Shown: piece after piece, positions 36,177-46,848 of the stretch | How positions within the stretch are numbered: position 1 is the first letter of the stretch | Layout: each line of letters starts with the position of its first letter | Assembly (NCBI GenBank): GCA_002794785.1 | Contig: NBBA01000010.1 | Span: 682,001-746,000, forward strand | Direction: 5' to 3' | DNA length: 64,000 bases | DNA from: Coniferiporia sulphurascens | Lineage: Eukaryota > Basidiomycota > Agaricomycetes > Hymenochaetales > Hymenochaetaceae | Notes under the pieces: generated by a model | What the model was told of the DNA's origin: nothing | Databases searched by the model: none | What the model saw: only the letters and a program-made list of their open reading frames with translations | Made by a program: the position numbers and the translations under genes

Positions 36177-36905
36177 CGCGTTCCTCAACCAGCGTGGCAG
36201 GGCACCATGCGCGTAAGCGATATAGTGAACTGACATAAAACTGTACAGTCAAAGTAAGAGTATGGGGATGGAGGACACACGTAATTACAGTCATGTCATA
36301 GACTAAAAAGGTGGTTTTTCAAAAGAACGCTTTACCATAACGGGGAAGAAAATGACCCGATAGAAGGGAAACAGCTAAAGCGGCACACCGGCAACGCAAG
36401 TTATTTCTAAAGGAAGTAATTGTCCGATGCCCGGACGATTTATAAGAAATTTATAAGGCAGAACGGATCCCTGAAGAAGTCTGGTACAGAACCCTCTACC
36501 TAAAGGTATCGGGAATAAGATTAACGCTCTTCTTTCATGTGGCATAAGGGCAATATTATATAGAGCAATTACAGCCTGGTTCCAGATGACTTGCCATTTT
36601 TTCCCTAGTTTCTACCATCGGCTTTGAGTTCGTCGGATTCACTGGCATTTTTCCAAAACACTGTGGCTTGCAGGGCAATGTAATGATTTCTAGAGCAACA
36701 AGTGTATTCCGTAGTTGGAAACTGCACGTATCGCACGTTCATATAACAGGAAATAATAACGAAGAAAATACACCTGTTCCAACTCAACCAGAAGAGAAGG
36801 ATGACAACGGAAAAAATAGGTTTACTCGTTTTAATAATTCGACCCGTTAACCTATGGTATAACAATCCTAGTCAGCCACACGTTCTGCGACAAAGCAGGG
36901 TACGT
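36177..36905. other. AT-rich intergenic region, no gene seen
   Basis: About 0.73 kb between the orphan tail and the 3' end of SEC24. A short direct repeat TTTATAAG occurs near 36440. Otherwise featureless; the part nearest 36905 is the SEC24 3' UTR. Confidence 0.4.
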
Positions 36906-39900
36906 TCATACCTTGTCCTTGAGCTGAGTAATGAACTGCTGGTAGCTTGGCATGACGTCCGCGCGGTCCTGCACGAGGCAACTCAGCGCCCAGAGGCGCA
37001 GCGGCGGCTCACCATCTTCTTTTACGACATATAGGTGGGGATAGTACGGCCCACGACGCATCTCACGCGTCTTCGCGATGATCGCATTAACGCGCTGCGA
37101 GAAGGGGTTCTCAAGCAGTGGCAGTGTAGTCTGTGGGTGCACGTCGAAGCGCTCATCAGAATTGAAACGGTCAATGTATCTTTGCTATTCGGTACCTTGC
37201 CACCGCGGAGCTGATCGTACGAAGGAAGATTGAACACATCCATAACGAGTTGTGGGACTGCGTCGCGGCCGACCCACAAGAATATCGTTTGCCCGTCTTC
37301 TATCAAGTAAAGGCCGTGACGCTCCAGGCGCTCCGACGTGGGCGGGAGAAGAGGGGGCAAAACTAGCCCGTTCTCCCCCATTATTCCGGCCTGTAAATCG
37401 GCTTTGTGTTAAGAAAGCTCTGAGTGTCGGACCTGACGGACGAACCTCAGGCGGCATATTATGCAGCGAATAGAAAGACGGATGGATATAGGGTATTAAA
37501 AGCTGAGACGGCATTGAAGTTAGTAAAGACTGAGCGTAGGCGCGCAAGTCTGGGGGAATCTGGGCGCTCTGCCTGATTCCGACCTGCAACAGACGAATAG
37601 AGAGCATTGATCAGCTACAAGCGGAGTGGGTTGATTTGCCATGTGAAATTGGAAATTCACATTTTTCAGCAGCCCGAGCAGAAGCACAGGGAGCATTTTC
37701 ATGTTTTCAGAAATAGACAGCTGGGCGCTGGCGCCCGTGCCAGCAGCAGTCATGCTGCTCTTGTAAGTGGTCAGGATCTCAACCATCTTGTTCACCACCG
37801 CATCGCGCGCATCCTCAAGCTTGTGAGAGAGCGAGCGCTCGATAGCTTTATTTGCGAGGAGAGTCGCAATAGCGACTTGATCCGCCGAAGCGTAAACCTC
37901 TGACAGGTTCGTCGTCGTCGGCAAAGCAAGTGTAACAACGCGGATTCTGCGCTCCCCTGGAAAGTCAGGTATGGTGGCTTAGAATTGTAAACCCGGCCTT
38001 TGATACGAACTTTAGCGCACCGGTACAAGTGCTGTGAAGGATCGCAGTTTGGAGTACGACAAATGGCTGCGTGATTGTGTCTTCGATTTGGATCTCGATT
38101 GCATACGACTGGTCTTGCGGCACAGCAGGCATAGCCAAAAGATCCGTGGAGCGGACGAAGAAGTTACCGTGGAACGAGGACATGCGCAAACCTGAAGTTT
38201 TAGCCACGACAAAAAAAGGGTGAGTTTCGTTTTCTCTGCAGACGCACAACCATCGATGTAGAGTTGGACAGAAATCTGACCTTTCGTTGCACGCACACGC
38301 ATGACTGCTTCGACCATGATGGGCATGGCGATGACTTCACCGAATTCATGTGCAAACTTAATGGCATCCTCTGACTTAGCAGCATTGAACGCAGGGTAGA
38401 AGTAAGTCTGGCCGGACGTGTAGTGCGGTAGGCACGCTAGAGGGCGGACAGGTCACTCAAACTAAACACAGCAAATTTCACGGCGCACTCACCCAACGTT
38501 GCCACGTCCTGGTAAGAAGCACTAAAGAGGAACATGTCCACCGAGACTTGTGCTCGGGAGCAGTCAATAGCAAAAGTCTTGTAAAACGATGAAGCTGGTT
38601 GTAAAAGACTTGACTCCTGTGATAAGCATAAGGTGAATAATTGATATTTTAATATTGAAGGAAGCATGCCTTCGCTGTGTCCAAAATTTTCGGATCCTCT
38701 CTGTTCTTCAGAGCACCGGCACCGAGGCTGGGGATACTTGAGGAAAGAACCACGAGTTTTCCACCGACAGCAGACTGAAATAATAATAATCGTCAGCATA
38801 TCTGCAGGTATGACGCAAAATCCGGGACTAACCATTAGTTTGAAGCCAGCCTGCATGGCGGGTCCTAAAGCGCTTCCGACGGTATGGGATTCCTGGAACA
38901 TGTCACTCAGGCGCCCAAGGAGTGCCTCGATAGATGCACGAGCTTCCGTCAGGTTTACAAGGAGATCGTTTGGTTTAGGGAGGAAAACGTCGTCCAAATC
39001 GGACACAACCATCATGGTCGAATCTGTTGATCCAGGCTAGCGGATTGAGGTGAGTCTGCTGAAGACTATTAGGGAATTGGGATGCTAACCGGTATTGAAA
39101 AGAAGTACAGCGCAACATCGTATGCGATAATCGCAATCTTTGTCCTATTATCGTCATTCGGAATTCTGTCAAGAGATTCCAGCAGTGTCCGGCAGGCCGT
39201 CGCAACCATGCCCGACGAAACGGCGGCGTGGCTCACATCGATGAGGAAACAGTAAAATACAGGCTGCGGAGGGCGAACCATGTACTCCGTTGGCGCAACA
39301 AATTCAACAACGGCATGGTTCAGTTCCGCGCGGGCCCATCTGTCACCAGGCTGATTCCGCTCTTGATCCCAATCAAACATTTGCGGCACCTCGTTAGACA
39401 TCATGCAGAGCGTACAACGCCATCTGTTTCCACCGTCGATGAACTGTACGAATGGGTTGATATATGTCCTGCAGCGACGGCAACGCGCGATGACTGTGTC
39501 AGTTACAAGGGGAACAGGCTGATCACCCTCCTTAATCGAGCGGTATGGTGTCAACACGAGACCGAAAGGGAGTTTGGATTTGTTAAGTAGCGCAGACGTC
39601 GTTGGGACCGCGTTGATCGTGCAGCGCTGATATGAGGGGTCTGCATTCGCAAATGGAGATGGAGAGACGCTTGCATTCGGTGGCAAACGGATCTCAGGTG
39701 GCGGCGCGTGTAACGCCCGCGGGTCGGGAGGTGTCGTAAGTAGGTTCGTAGTGTACAGGGAGAACGGCTTCTGCCCCGCGGCGAGCCCCATCTGCGAGAA
39801 CTGATCTGTCACGGCACCCATCTGCTGCTGATAACCAGGCTGAGCAGGCATTGGCGCTGGCGAACCGCCAAATCCAGGCGCGTTGATGTACTCCGGCTGC

Positions 39901-40386
39901 TGAGGGAACTGCTGCTGGTTGGCAAACTGGTTTTCAGCAGCTAGGCCAGGTGTAAACAGCTGCGGGGCTTGAGTAGGCTGTGCACCTGCACCAGGAACCA
40001 TTCCAGGTGCAGGAGGCATTCCGGCGCCATATGAAGGGTCTGCAGCGTACCCGTCGCCGCCGCCATAGTACGCCGCCGTCGCGCCAGCTGCATACTGCCG
40101 CCTTTTTGGCTGGTGCGCCTGAGCCGCTGCGCCAGCCATCTGTGCGCCGCCCGCTGCGGCCTGCCCTGGAACCTCCCACTGTGTACGTCCTGTAGACGCA
40201 TCTGCAAGGCGTGTCAGCGTTCGGAGTGCTCACCGGGGAACACAAGGCGGGCTCACCAATGAACAGGTATCTCTGGTTCGTGTTGTCCCTGCGATTAATG
40301 TCAGTACCTCGAATAAGATTCAGCAACACAACCACGTGCCATTCCGCTGTCCAGCCTTGAGGAAGTTGCTGGGCTGGAGACGCCAT
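36906..40386 (-). CDS. SEC24: Sec24 COPII cargo adaptor with an N-terminal WW domain
   Basis: Sec24 pairs with Sec23 in the inner COPII coat and selects cargo at ER exit sites. The ATG at 40386 starts [15 protein letters not shown]. Joined to a 32-nt exon (40288-40257) and the next exon, it gives LPQGW...QRYLFI...[10 protein letters not shown], a WW domain. A Pro/Gln/Gly-rich stretch follows, then the Sec24 core: [16 protein letters not shown], the zinc finger [13 protein letters not shown]...[21 protein letters not shown] and [13 protein letters not shown] of the trunk, [13 protein letters not shown], and a gelsolin-like end with [18 protein letters not shown]. It ends [12 protein letters not shown] at TGA 36908-36906. 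About ten exons are implied. The first intron appears to have a GC donor. Downstream exon boundaries are approximate. Confidence 0.9.
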
Positions 40387-40638
40387 CGTATGTAGGAAAA
40401 TGAAGAAGGTGCGGTGAGGTGTGGACAGCGGGAATGCCACGACGACATTCCAATACCCGCGTGTCACATTGATGTCACGCATATTACAGTAATTGGATAC
40501 TGGCATGAACGCGAAATGTATTTATTGCCTTCTAGTTTGCGACAGACCGGATTGTGCTAATATACAAAACTCCAATATTTCATGAATAAAACAGTAAGAT
40601 GGGTCTGCGTGAGTGCACGAGTGCACAATACTATAAGA

Positions 40639-41447
40639 TTATCGTGCCAAGCTTTGTTGGCTTGCGGTCTTGTTCCTCACCGAGTCGACAAGCGGTGCGT
40701 CTGCAGCATTTGCGGTGGGAACCTCTAGCTTCTGCGTTCCCTCCCTCTGTACCCTTCTTGTATCTCCTCTGAACCCGATGTAATAGATCCGGGACCTCTC
40801 CTCGCCGACTGCCTCCCCCTGGATAACTCAGTGAATTCAGTAGAAACCCGTTGCATTGAACGCGGTCTTACGAAGTGTAAGGACAGAGAGTGGATGTTCG
40901 CAAAGGCTGCCGCACGCAAAGGGTATTCAGTGACATTAATCTCGCCTTCAAGCAGGCTTATATTGAGCTGAGGCTTCGTGGACTCCGCTTCACTGAAATC
41001 CACGATGTTGACATGGTTTGCGTATATCCGCAGATGCTTGGGCGTCAGTTCTCCGCGACCTACGACATTGCATTATTCGACCGTAGCACCGACAAACGAA
41101 GCTCAAAGTTGCATACCTAGTTTAAGGAGAATAGACCGCACTCTGATGTTCTGTGTGAATGGCACATGTATTACGAGCTGGTCGTCCACACCAGAGTCGG
41201 CAAATCGGGAAGTATCTTCACGGTCGTTCCATGCCTTTATAACTTCCCGTGCATCCTCAGGAACGCTAAGATTCAGTCCGTGTACGCTTCATACCGTAAT
41301 GTCGCCTGCCATTATTCAATGAGCGACTGAGGGAATGCATAACGCAACTCACTTGTCGCGGTCAATAACATTGTACAAATTTGCTGTCTCCGGCCCCGAG
41401 AGTTCCTCTTGGTTGGAATTTACAGCCTCGCCGTAATGACCAGACAT
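40639..41447 (-). CDS. PITH-domain protein (PITHD1-like)
   Basis: Four exons (41447-41353, 41286-41117, 41059-40872, 40818-40639) join in frame to 210 residues. The protein begins MSGHYGEAVNSN and is almost wholly a PITH domain: ANLYNVIDRDNVHGLNLS, DDQLVIHVPFTQNIRVRSILLK, LTPKHLRIYANHVNIVDFSEAE, VTEYPLRAAAFANIHSLSLHF and RIYYIGFRGDTRRV. By family, the PITH domain also forms the C-terminal part of thioredoxin-like protein TXNL1 and binds the 26S proteasome. No thioredoxin domain is present here, as in animal PITHD1. The gene is divergent from the mitochondrial uS5 gene with only 187 bp between start codons. Confidence 0.85.
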
Positions 41448-41634
41448 GACAACCCACTCAAAGTCTGTTGGTGAGCATAGAGTTAGGACGCGTCGGCGTT
41501 CTTGATTACAAATGCTTGATTAGGCAAGACCCCGAGCACTAACCTTTCGTTTGGGAATTTTGTCTGCCAGGACCCCGTACTCAAAGTACTCTTTCTTGCC
41601 AACAGCGGCCACTGCAGTCGGTCAAGCAACGACC
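41448..41634. promoter_or_regulatory. Short bidirectional promoter, PITH gene / mitochondrial uS5
   Basis: Only 187 bp separate the two divergent start codons, so the genes probably share a promoter region. No specific element is identified. Confidence 0.45.
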
Positions 41635-42567
41635 ATGAGCAGATGCTCGTCTCTCCTCGTGCATACCCGCTCCGTGCGGTTTGCATGCTCTCCATCTCCA
41701 TTTTGCTTACCTAGGCAAACCCTCCGCAATTTCTCTGGCTCTCCGTCATCATCCGACTTGCCACAAACCTCCGTCAAGGAAGACACCCGTCCATTTAAAT
41801 TTCCCAATGTGATGGAGTCCGACGTCCTCTTTGACTCCGTACATACCACCCGCTACCACAGGCGCGGTGCACGGCACCAAGGTCAGGTGCACGTCCGAAA
41901 CGACCCGTCTTACATGGTCGTCGACCAGGAGCTTAACGAAATGATCAAGGAGGACGGGAACGTTGAAATGAACGAAGAGAAGGATGCGAGCATGATGATA
42001 GATAACCGCAAGGGCAGCGCGCTGCACAAATACCCTCTTGTGAAGCGGAGGGTGACACAACAGACGGGGAAAGGCAAGAAGCACCGAATGTACCAACTTG
42101 TCGTCGTCGGCAATGGGGACGGGCTCGTCGGCTACGGTGAAGGCAAGCACGACGAGATGAGCGAAGCACACAACAAGGCGCATATTGAAGCCGTGCGCAA
42201 CATGGATGCTGTCGAGCGTTTCGAGCACCGCACGATCTGGACGGACATGTCGATAAAGCTCGGTTCGACACGCATCCTCATGCGCCCGCGACCTGTTGGT
42301 TTTGGTCTGCATTGCAACCCGAACATCCATCAAGTGCTCAAGGCCGCAGGCATCAAAGACGTCAGCGCGAAGGTGTGGGGGAGCAGAAACCCAATAAACG
42401 TGATTAAGGCGACGTGCATGCTCATTCAGTCTGGAAATGCACCACTCTCCATGGGTAATGGTATCGGTGGGAAGGGGAAACGATTGGAAGCAGGTGTAGG
42501 CATGCGGAGCAAGGAGGCTGTTGAGCGGGATCGGGGGCGGAAGCTGGTGGATGGGCGAACGTGGTAA
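41635..42567 (+). CDS. MRPS5: Mitochondrial ribosomal protein uS5m
   Basis: Intronless, 310 residues. The N-terminus (MSRCSSLLVHTRSVRFACSP) is Arg/Ser-rich without acids, as expected for a mitochondrial targeting presequence. The S5 N-terminal RNA-binding domain follows with YQLVVVGNGDGLVGYGEGK and EAHNKAHIEAVRNMDAVERF. The S5 C-terminal domain has STRILMRPRPVGFGLHCN, IHQVLKAAGIKDVSAKVWGSRNPINVIKAT. It is part of the small subunit of the mitochondrial ribosome near the mRNA entry site. The ATG at 41635 is the first in the frame. A large antisense open frame over the same interval is a shadow. It ends at TAA-free TGG-TAA context 42565-42567. Confidence 0.88.
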   Translation: MSRCSSLLVHTRSVRFACSPSPFCLPRQTLRNFSGSPSSSDLPQTSVKEDTRPFKFPNVMESDVLFDSVHTTRYHRRGARHQGQVHVRNDPSYMVVDQELNEMIKEDGNVEMNEEKDASMMIDNRKGSALHKYPLVKRRVTQQTGKGKKHRMYQLVVVGNGDGLVGYGEGKHDEMSEAHNKAHIEAVRNMDAVERFEHRTIWTDMSIKLGSTRILMRPRPVGFGLHCNPNIHQVLKAAGIKDVSAKVWGSRNPINVIKATCMLIQSGNAPLSMGNGIGGKGKRLEAGVGMRSKEAVERDRGRKLVDGRTW

Positions 42568-42736
42568 TCCCTGCATTTACTGTCATTTGCCCTCATTTCT
42601 TTTCATCTATTATCATAATCACACGCAAAATACATTATTTTGAGACCTGTTAGTCCCTCATAAAGAGTTGGAGATTGACTGCAACGGCCAAATACTGGAG
42701 CATCCCTTGCGAAGTTAAAGTAGAAAAAAATCGAAG

Positions 42737-42765
42737 CACGTGACAGTTACGAGTCACGGCACGTG
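42737..42765. promoter_or_regulatory. Two CACGTG E-boxes 23 bp apart
   Basis: CACGTG at 42737-42742 and 42760-42765, the first inside GCACGTGAC. They lie about 270-300 bp upstream of the KEN-box gene. CACGTG is the usual target of fungal bHLH factors such as Cbf1. Which factor binds is unknown. Confidence 0.45.
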
Positions 42766-43035
42766 CAGTGTGGGCGAGTCGCGTTCGCGTGGTCTGTTGG
42801 TTCGCGCTGTGCTTACTTAATCGAACTCCGCTGCAGGCATTTCAAGCGTGGCTTCTGCATCGAGACCTCTACCCCCACCACCTCCACTTCAAGCGACCAC
42901 GACATCCACGGTGCTCTCGGCTGCCCGCGTCGGACGACATCTCTCTTCTCCTCTTTTCACGCTCTATATCTTTTCCGTCCCACAGCGCTATCTCAACACA
43001 CTCTACGTCCACGTCGTCACGCATTTCGTCCCATC

Positions 43036-44144
43036 ATGGCCACCCGAAACTTCACTGTCTTCCAGGATGAGCCTTCACTGAAACGTCCTCTCCCGCTTGG
43101 GAGATCTGCCTCGGCGGCTGCAGTCCTCATGGGTCCACGCACATCCCGCGTGGAGAACGCTCATTTGTCCGAGCGCTCTACGCTTCTTGCACAGGTTCCC
43201 GAAAAGGAGAATTTGCATCCAACAACTGGTCTCGGCGTTGGACCCGCATCTGCAAGCAAGAAGCGCAAGGCGTCCGAGTCTGGTAGCGTGCTGGCCACGA
43301 AGGTGCTTGCCATTGCCTCTGGCGAGCCGGGAGCATCCAAGTTCAAACGTTCGGAATTCAAGCGCAAGGCATCGGTCTCTGGGAAGGCCAAATCCAAAAG
43401 AGAACCAGCGAAGAAGGGTACGGAAGTGAGGAAGGTCACCGCAGGTGGTGATACTGCATCATCTTCGGTTCAGAAGTTGCCATCATTGTCGCTGTCTCGT
43501 AGACCCACGAAGGCCCTCGAGCCCGTTTCGGAGGAAACCGAGGACAAGATGCCGGTCGCTTCATCGCCCAAGCGCAAATCGATCACTCAGGCATTAATTG
43601 ATGCACGCTGCTACGAATTGACAGTGTCACCTCTCGCTGATGTTACTGATGCATACCTTCAGTCATCGGAGCCCAAAAAGATTGAGGAGGTGAAGGACGA
43701 GGATCTTCCTGAGTACCGTACAGTGAAGGAGGTCAGTACATCGAGTCTGTAATGATAGGGCTCGGCGTTCTGATGTCTTTTTCGTCACCGCAGAAGTCCT
43801 GTTTCGAGACGCAGATCCGGGATTATTTCTCACCCGAAGGTTCGCGCTCGGACTCGATCTTATCAGTTCCGAGCTCGACAAGCATCTCATCTTCATTCTT
43901 TGGTCCTGCCGATGCACTTGAGATCCACGCTTCGGGCTTTCCCCTCTTCCAGAGTGAAAGCAGCCATGGTGTTCCGTCGACACCGAAGAAGCTCAAGCGC
44001 AGCTCCTCCCTTCCAGGCACTCCATCTGAAAAAGAGGAGGCACGTGCGTCGATTGGTCCTGTGTTGTCCACGCCTGAGCGCAAAGAGTTGTACGCCACTT
44101 TCACGTTCACGACCCCAAAGTCATCTCCTGTGCGCTCCAAGTGA
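43036..44144 (+). CDS. KEN-box, Ser/Lys-rich protein, possibly securin-like
   Basis: Two exons (43036-43731, 43794-44144) join in frame to 348 residues. No globular domain is visible. The N-terminus (MATRNFTVFQDEP) leads to RSTL (residues 47-50, an RxxL as in a D-box) and PEKENLHP with a KEN box at 57-59. These are the two degrons read by APC/C. A basic Lys/Ser-rich middle and several S/T-P sites follow (SPKRK, TPKKLK, TPERK, SPVRSK at the very end), which suit Cdk control. Exon 2 begins SCFETQIRDYFSPEG. A disordered protein with N-terminal KEN and RxxL and Cdk sites resembles securins, but other mitotic regulators (Sic1-like inhibitors, shugoshin-type or spindle proteins) share these traits. 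The start is chosen because homologous-looking sequence begins there and upstream codons look non-coding. Confidence 0.6.
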
Positions 44145-46848
44145 ATCCCTGAAATGAACTACACGACATCCGAAGAAGAAATGATCCCTATTTCCGACGA
44201 CTTCATGTCACCATTGTTAAATTGTCGAGGTTACGTCTTCGGGATCTTATTACCACTTCAAACAAGGCTACCCCTGTTTAGTCCAGCGAACCTACTTACA
44301 AGCACATCAAATTTCCATCGCAATTGGCGCCACCGTAATGGATAAAACCGATACCGTACCACATACCTTAGCAAGCCTGGAGTATATCGGTGTGGACGAC
44401 CCGTCTGAGCAACCCCGTACACGCGCATTACCATCATCAAGTGCCGTTCCGTGCAACGACTTGTGTTTCGCTTTTCGTCATTTTACTTTCGCCTCCCGTT
44501 TATCCCCCTTCTATGTATACATCTCTTATATTCTGCTTTACACACCACTTCCACACGCATTCTCATTCTCTTGTCTTCCACCATATGCATCGAAAGTCCC
44601 ACGCAAATTTTCCACTCTGTCTTGATTTGTTGGAACGTCTCTGTTTGTCTCGATTTTGGTTGTCTCATCTTCACGACCCTGGTAATGGTCACCGTCCATC
44701 GGAGCTTGTTTACGTTTACAATGAATCGCCTGATCGATTGATCAGGCACGTTTTTTCCATCTCACTTTTATCAGTCCACCCCCACCTATGTCGTCCCTAC
44801 TCTTCATATATTTATTGCAGTCGTTATGTACCCTGTAGCAGTAGGATTAATCGACGCTGTGCATTTTCAGAACACATGGTCTGAGAATGCGGGGAAGGGC
44901 TGTGGTTCTGACGTCATTGTAGCGCGCGCGAACAAACGTGTATGTACGCGTCGCGTCGATCATCACGTGAAGGCGATCTTCTATCATCGTTAATTTTAGC
45001 ACCACAAAGGTAGTATGCTCAGACTTAATAATTAGTTCCGAGACATTCGGTATGTATACTTCAACTTTTGAGGGCGCTTCTACGTCGTAACACACTTTTA
45101 TTTCACAAGATGTACTACCAGTGCTTATACAAGCAATGGTTGACCTCGAAACGCTGAGAAGCTCGGGCCCTTCAAACCTCCCAGGAGACACTCTGAGTCC
45201 ATAAGCTAGATAATTAATGGCTATCGAGCATGTAAATAATATATTTCAAACAAGTATGAGAAGAAGCAAACAGAATGACTGTGAATGGAACTGTTTAAGC
45301 CCATATGTGATATGTGTGCTATGAAGAGCGGACCGTAGGACGTACCCGAAACGATGTCAGTGAACTGAGTCAGTTTCTTTTATCTAGCATATAATGTTAT
45401 CTTTTCGTCCGCGATTCGGAAACCATTAGTGGACTGTTAGCTTTGGACTAGCTGCTGACTGAATGTCGACATTGGCATTATCTGTAGAAAGGACATTCAA
45501 AAAAATCGCAAAAAGAGCTTTAAATGTAACGTGAAATGCGATGGTGCCTTTTCTTTCCAGTAACCTCTTGAAACACCTCCCCCCAATAGCACGCATCAGC
45601 TTAAGTATCAGCATGTTCGACTAAATGATGTACGACCTAACGAGTAATAAAAGTAACGAATAATCCCACGGCTGTGAACTACTGTCCCAAGAGTCGCCAT
45701 CGTCATGATACAGAATTCTGGAAAGAGCGTGTCCGATGCCTGGTAGTAAGAGAAATCCACACACTATATGTAATAATAATGCTTGTGCATCAGGCAGGCT
45801 TCCAGTGCCTTTCAGAAGCATCATTTCCGTCGGCAAAGTGCGCCAAGAGCTCAAAGACGTACTACATAATCTCTGGGGTACGCACAGCCCGTCGGAACCG
45901 AATCGCTCATGATGAGATGGTAACTTGGAGCATTCATGATTGTTTGGGCATTCTGAATATGCAGCACCGGTGATTAGAATAAAGCCAACATCCTGTGGGC
46001 CGAGTGGCAAAAGGGCGGCGACGCTTTAGTCTCCGTTGCTTGATCGTCAGTCCTACTGAATGGAGATACAACGAGCACAAATTTACGCACCCTCAAACGC
46101 CCCAGAGACTCCCATCATGTTGGTAAAGCGGTGGGAGCGGCAGTCGGGCACGAGGATAAAACGGGATTGCTAAATAAGCACCAAATTAAAAGGCGAATGA
46201 TGCCAAATCAAAACAGGAAGACGAGAACGGCGCTGAAGTGAAACTTGCAGAAGCCCCAGTATTCCAGGATTTCGATGGGTATTTGTGAAGAGGTGAAAAG
46301 AGGCCAATTGACGCTCGTTGAATTAGGACCCGCTACTAACGGCCCTTCAGTGCGTAGTGTACGTGCGGTTGTATTCATCCTAGTTCATAATGAACCTTCT
46401 CTCCGGTCCTTTCTTCGAGCAGGACCCTCGTCATACATAAGTCCCGTCCTTTGGCAGGAATGAATCACATAATGTCCTGAGATGTCCATCCGGCAGTATT
46501 TGTTAGTTGACGATCAAATTGAGATATATCAAATATACCAACTGACGAACGACCACACGCATACGTGTATACGTGTGCGTGGCGTCAAAGTGCAAATGTG
46601 CGTGAGCTGAGAAAAGACCGGGTAGACCAAAATCGGGGACGTAGACAAGACCGAGAAAATTAGGATTTTTCTACTTCAATTGCAGGATGTATAGAATTTA
46701 GAATGCGTAGGGAAAGCAACGATACCGAGAAAAACGTGAGATGGTAGTAAAAACAATTCCAGCGTAGTGCATGATGGAATAAACACAGCAAAAGCACGTA
46801 AGTGACATCAGAGAAGGGACCATTACAGAAGGGAAAGTTAGGAAGGTG
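44145..46848. other. Gene-poor convergent region of 2.7 kb
   Basis: Lies between the 3' ends of the KEN-box gene (+) and the ALY/REF gene (-). A pyrimidine-rich stretch runs over 44450-44650. A perfect 8-bp hairpin is at 44728-44747. A minus-strand frame at 45621-46010 begins at TTG and encodes 129 residues with a hydrophobic Leu-rich middle; it has no recognised domain and I do not call it a gene. No tRNA or other RNA gene is convincing. Confidence 0.4.
44728..44747 (+). repeat. Perfect 8-bp inverted repeat (hairpin)
   Basis: GCCTGATC, loop GATT, GATCAGGC. It lies about 580 bases after the stop of the KEN-box gene. It could be a 3' UTR structure or a symmetric protein site. Confidence 0.45.

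Noticed and set aside
41749..42576. 275-codon frame antisense to mitochondrial uS5
   Set aside because: It is the complement of a well-conserved gene; its Cys/His-rich composition is typical of antisense shadows.
45621..46010. 129-codon minus-strand frame with a hydrophobic middle
   Set aside because: It starts at TTG, has no homologous domain that I recognise and no supporting exon structure.
45990..46090. Sequence GGGCCGAGTGGC resembling a tRNA-Leu/Ser A box
   Set aside because: No matching B box (GGTTCGANTCC) or foldable acceptor and anticodon stems follow within 100 bases.
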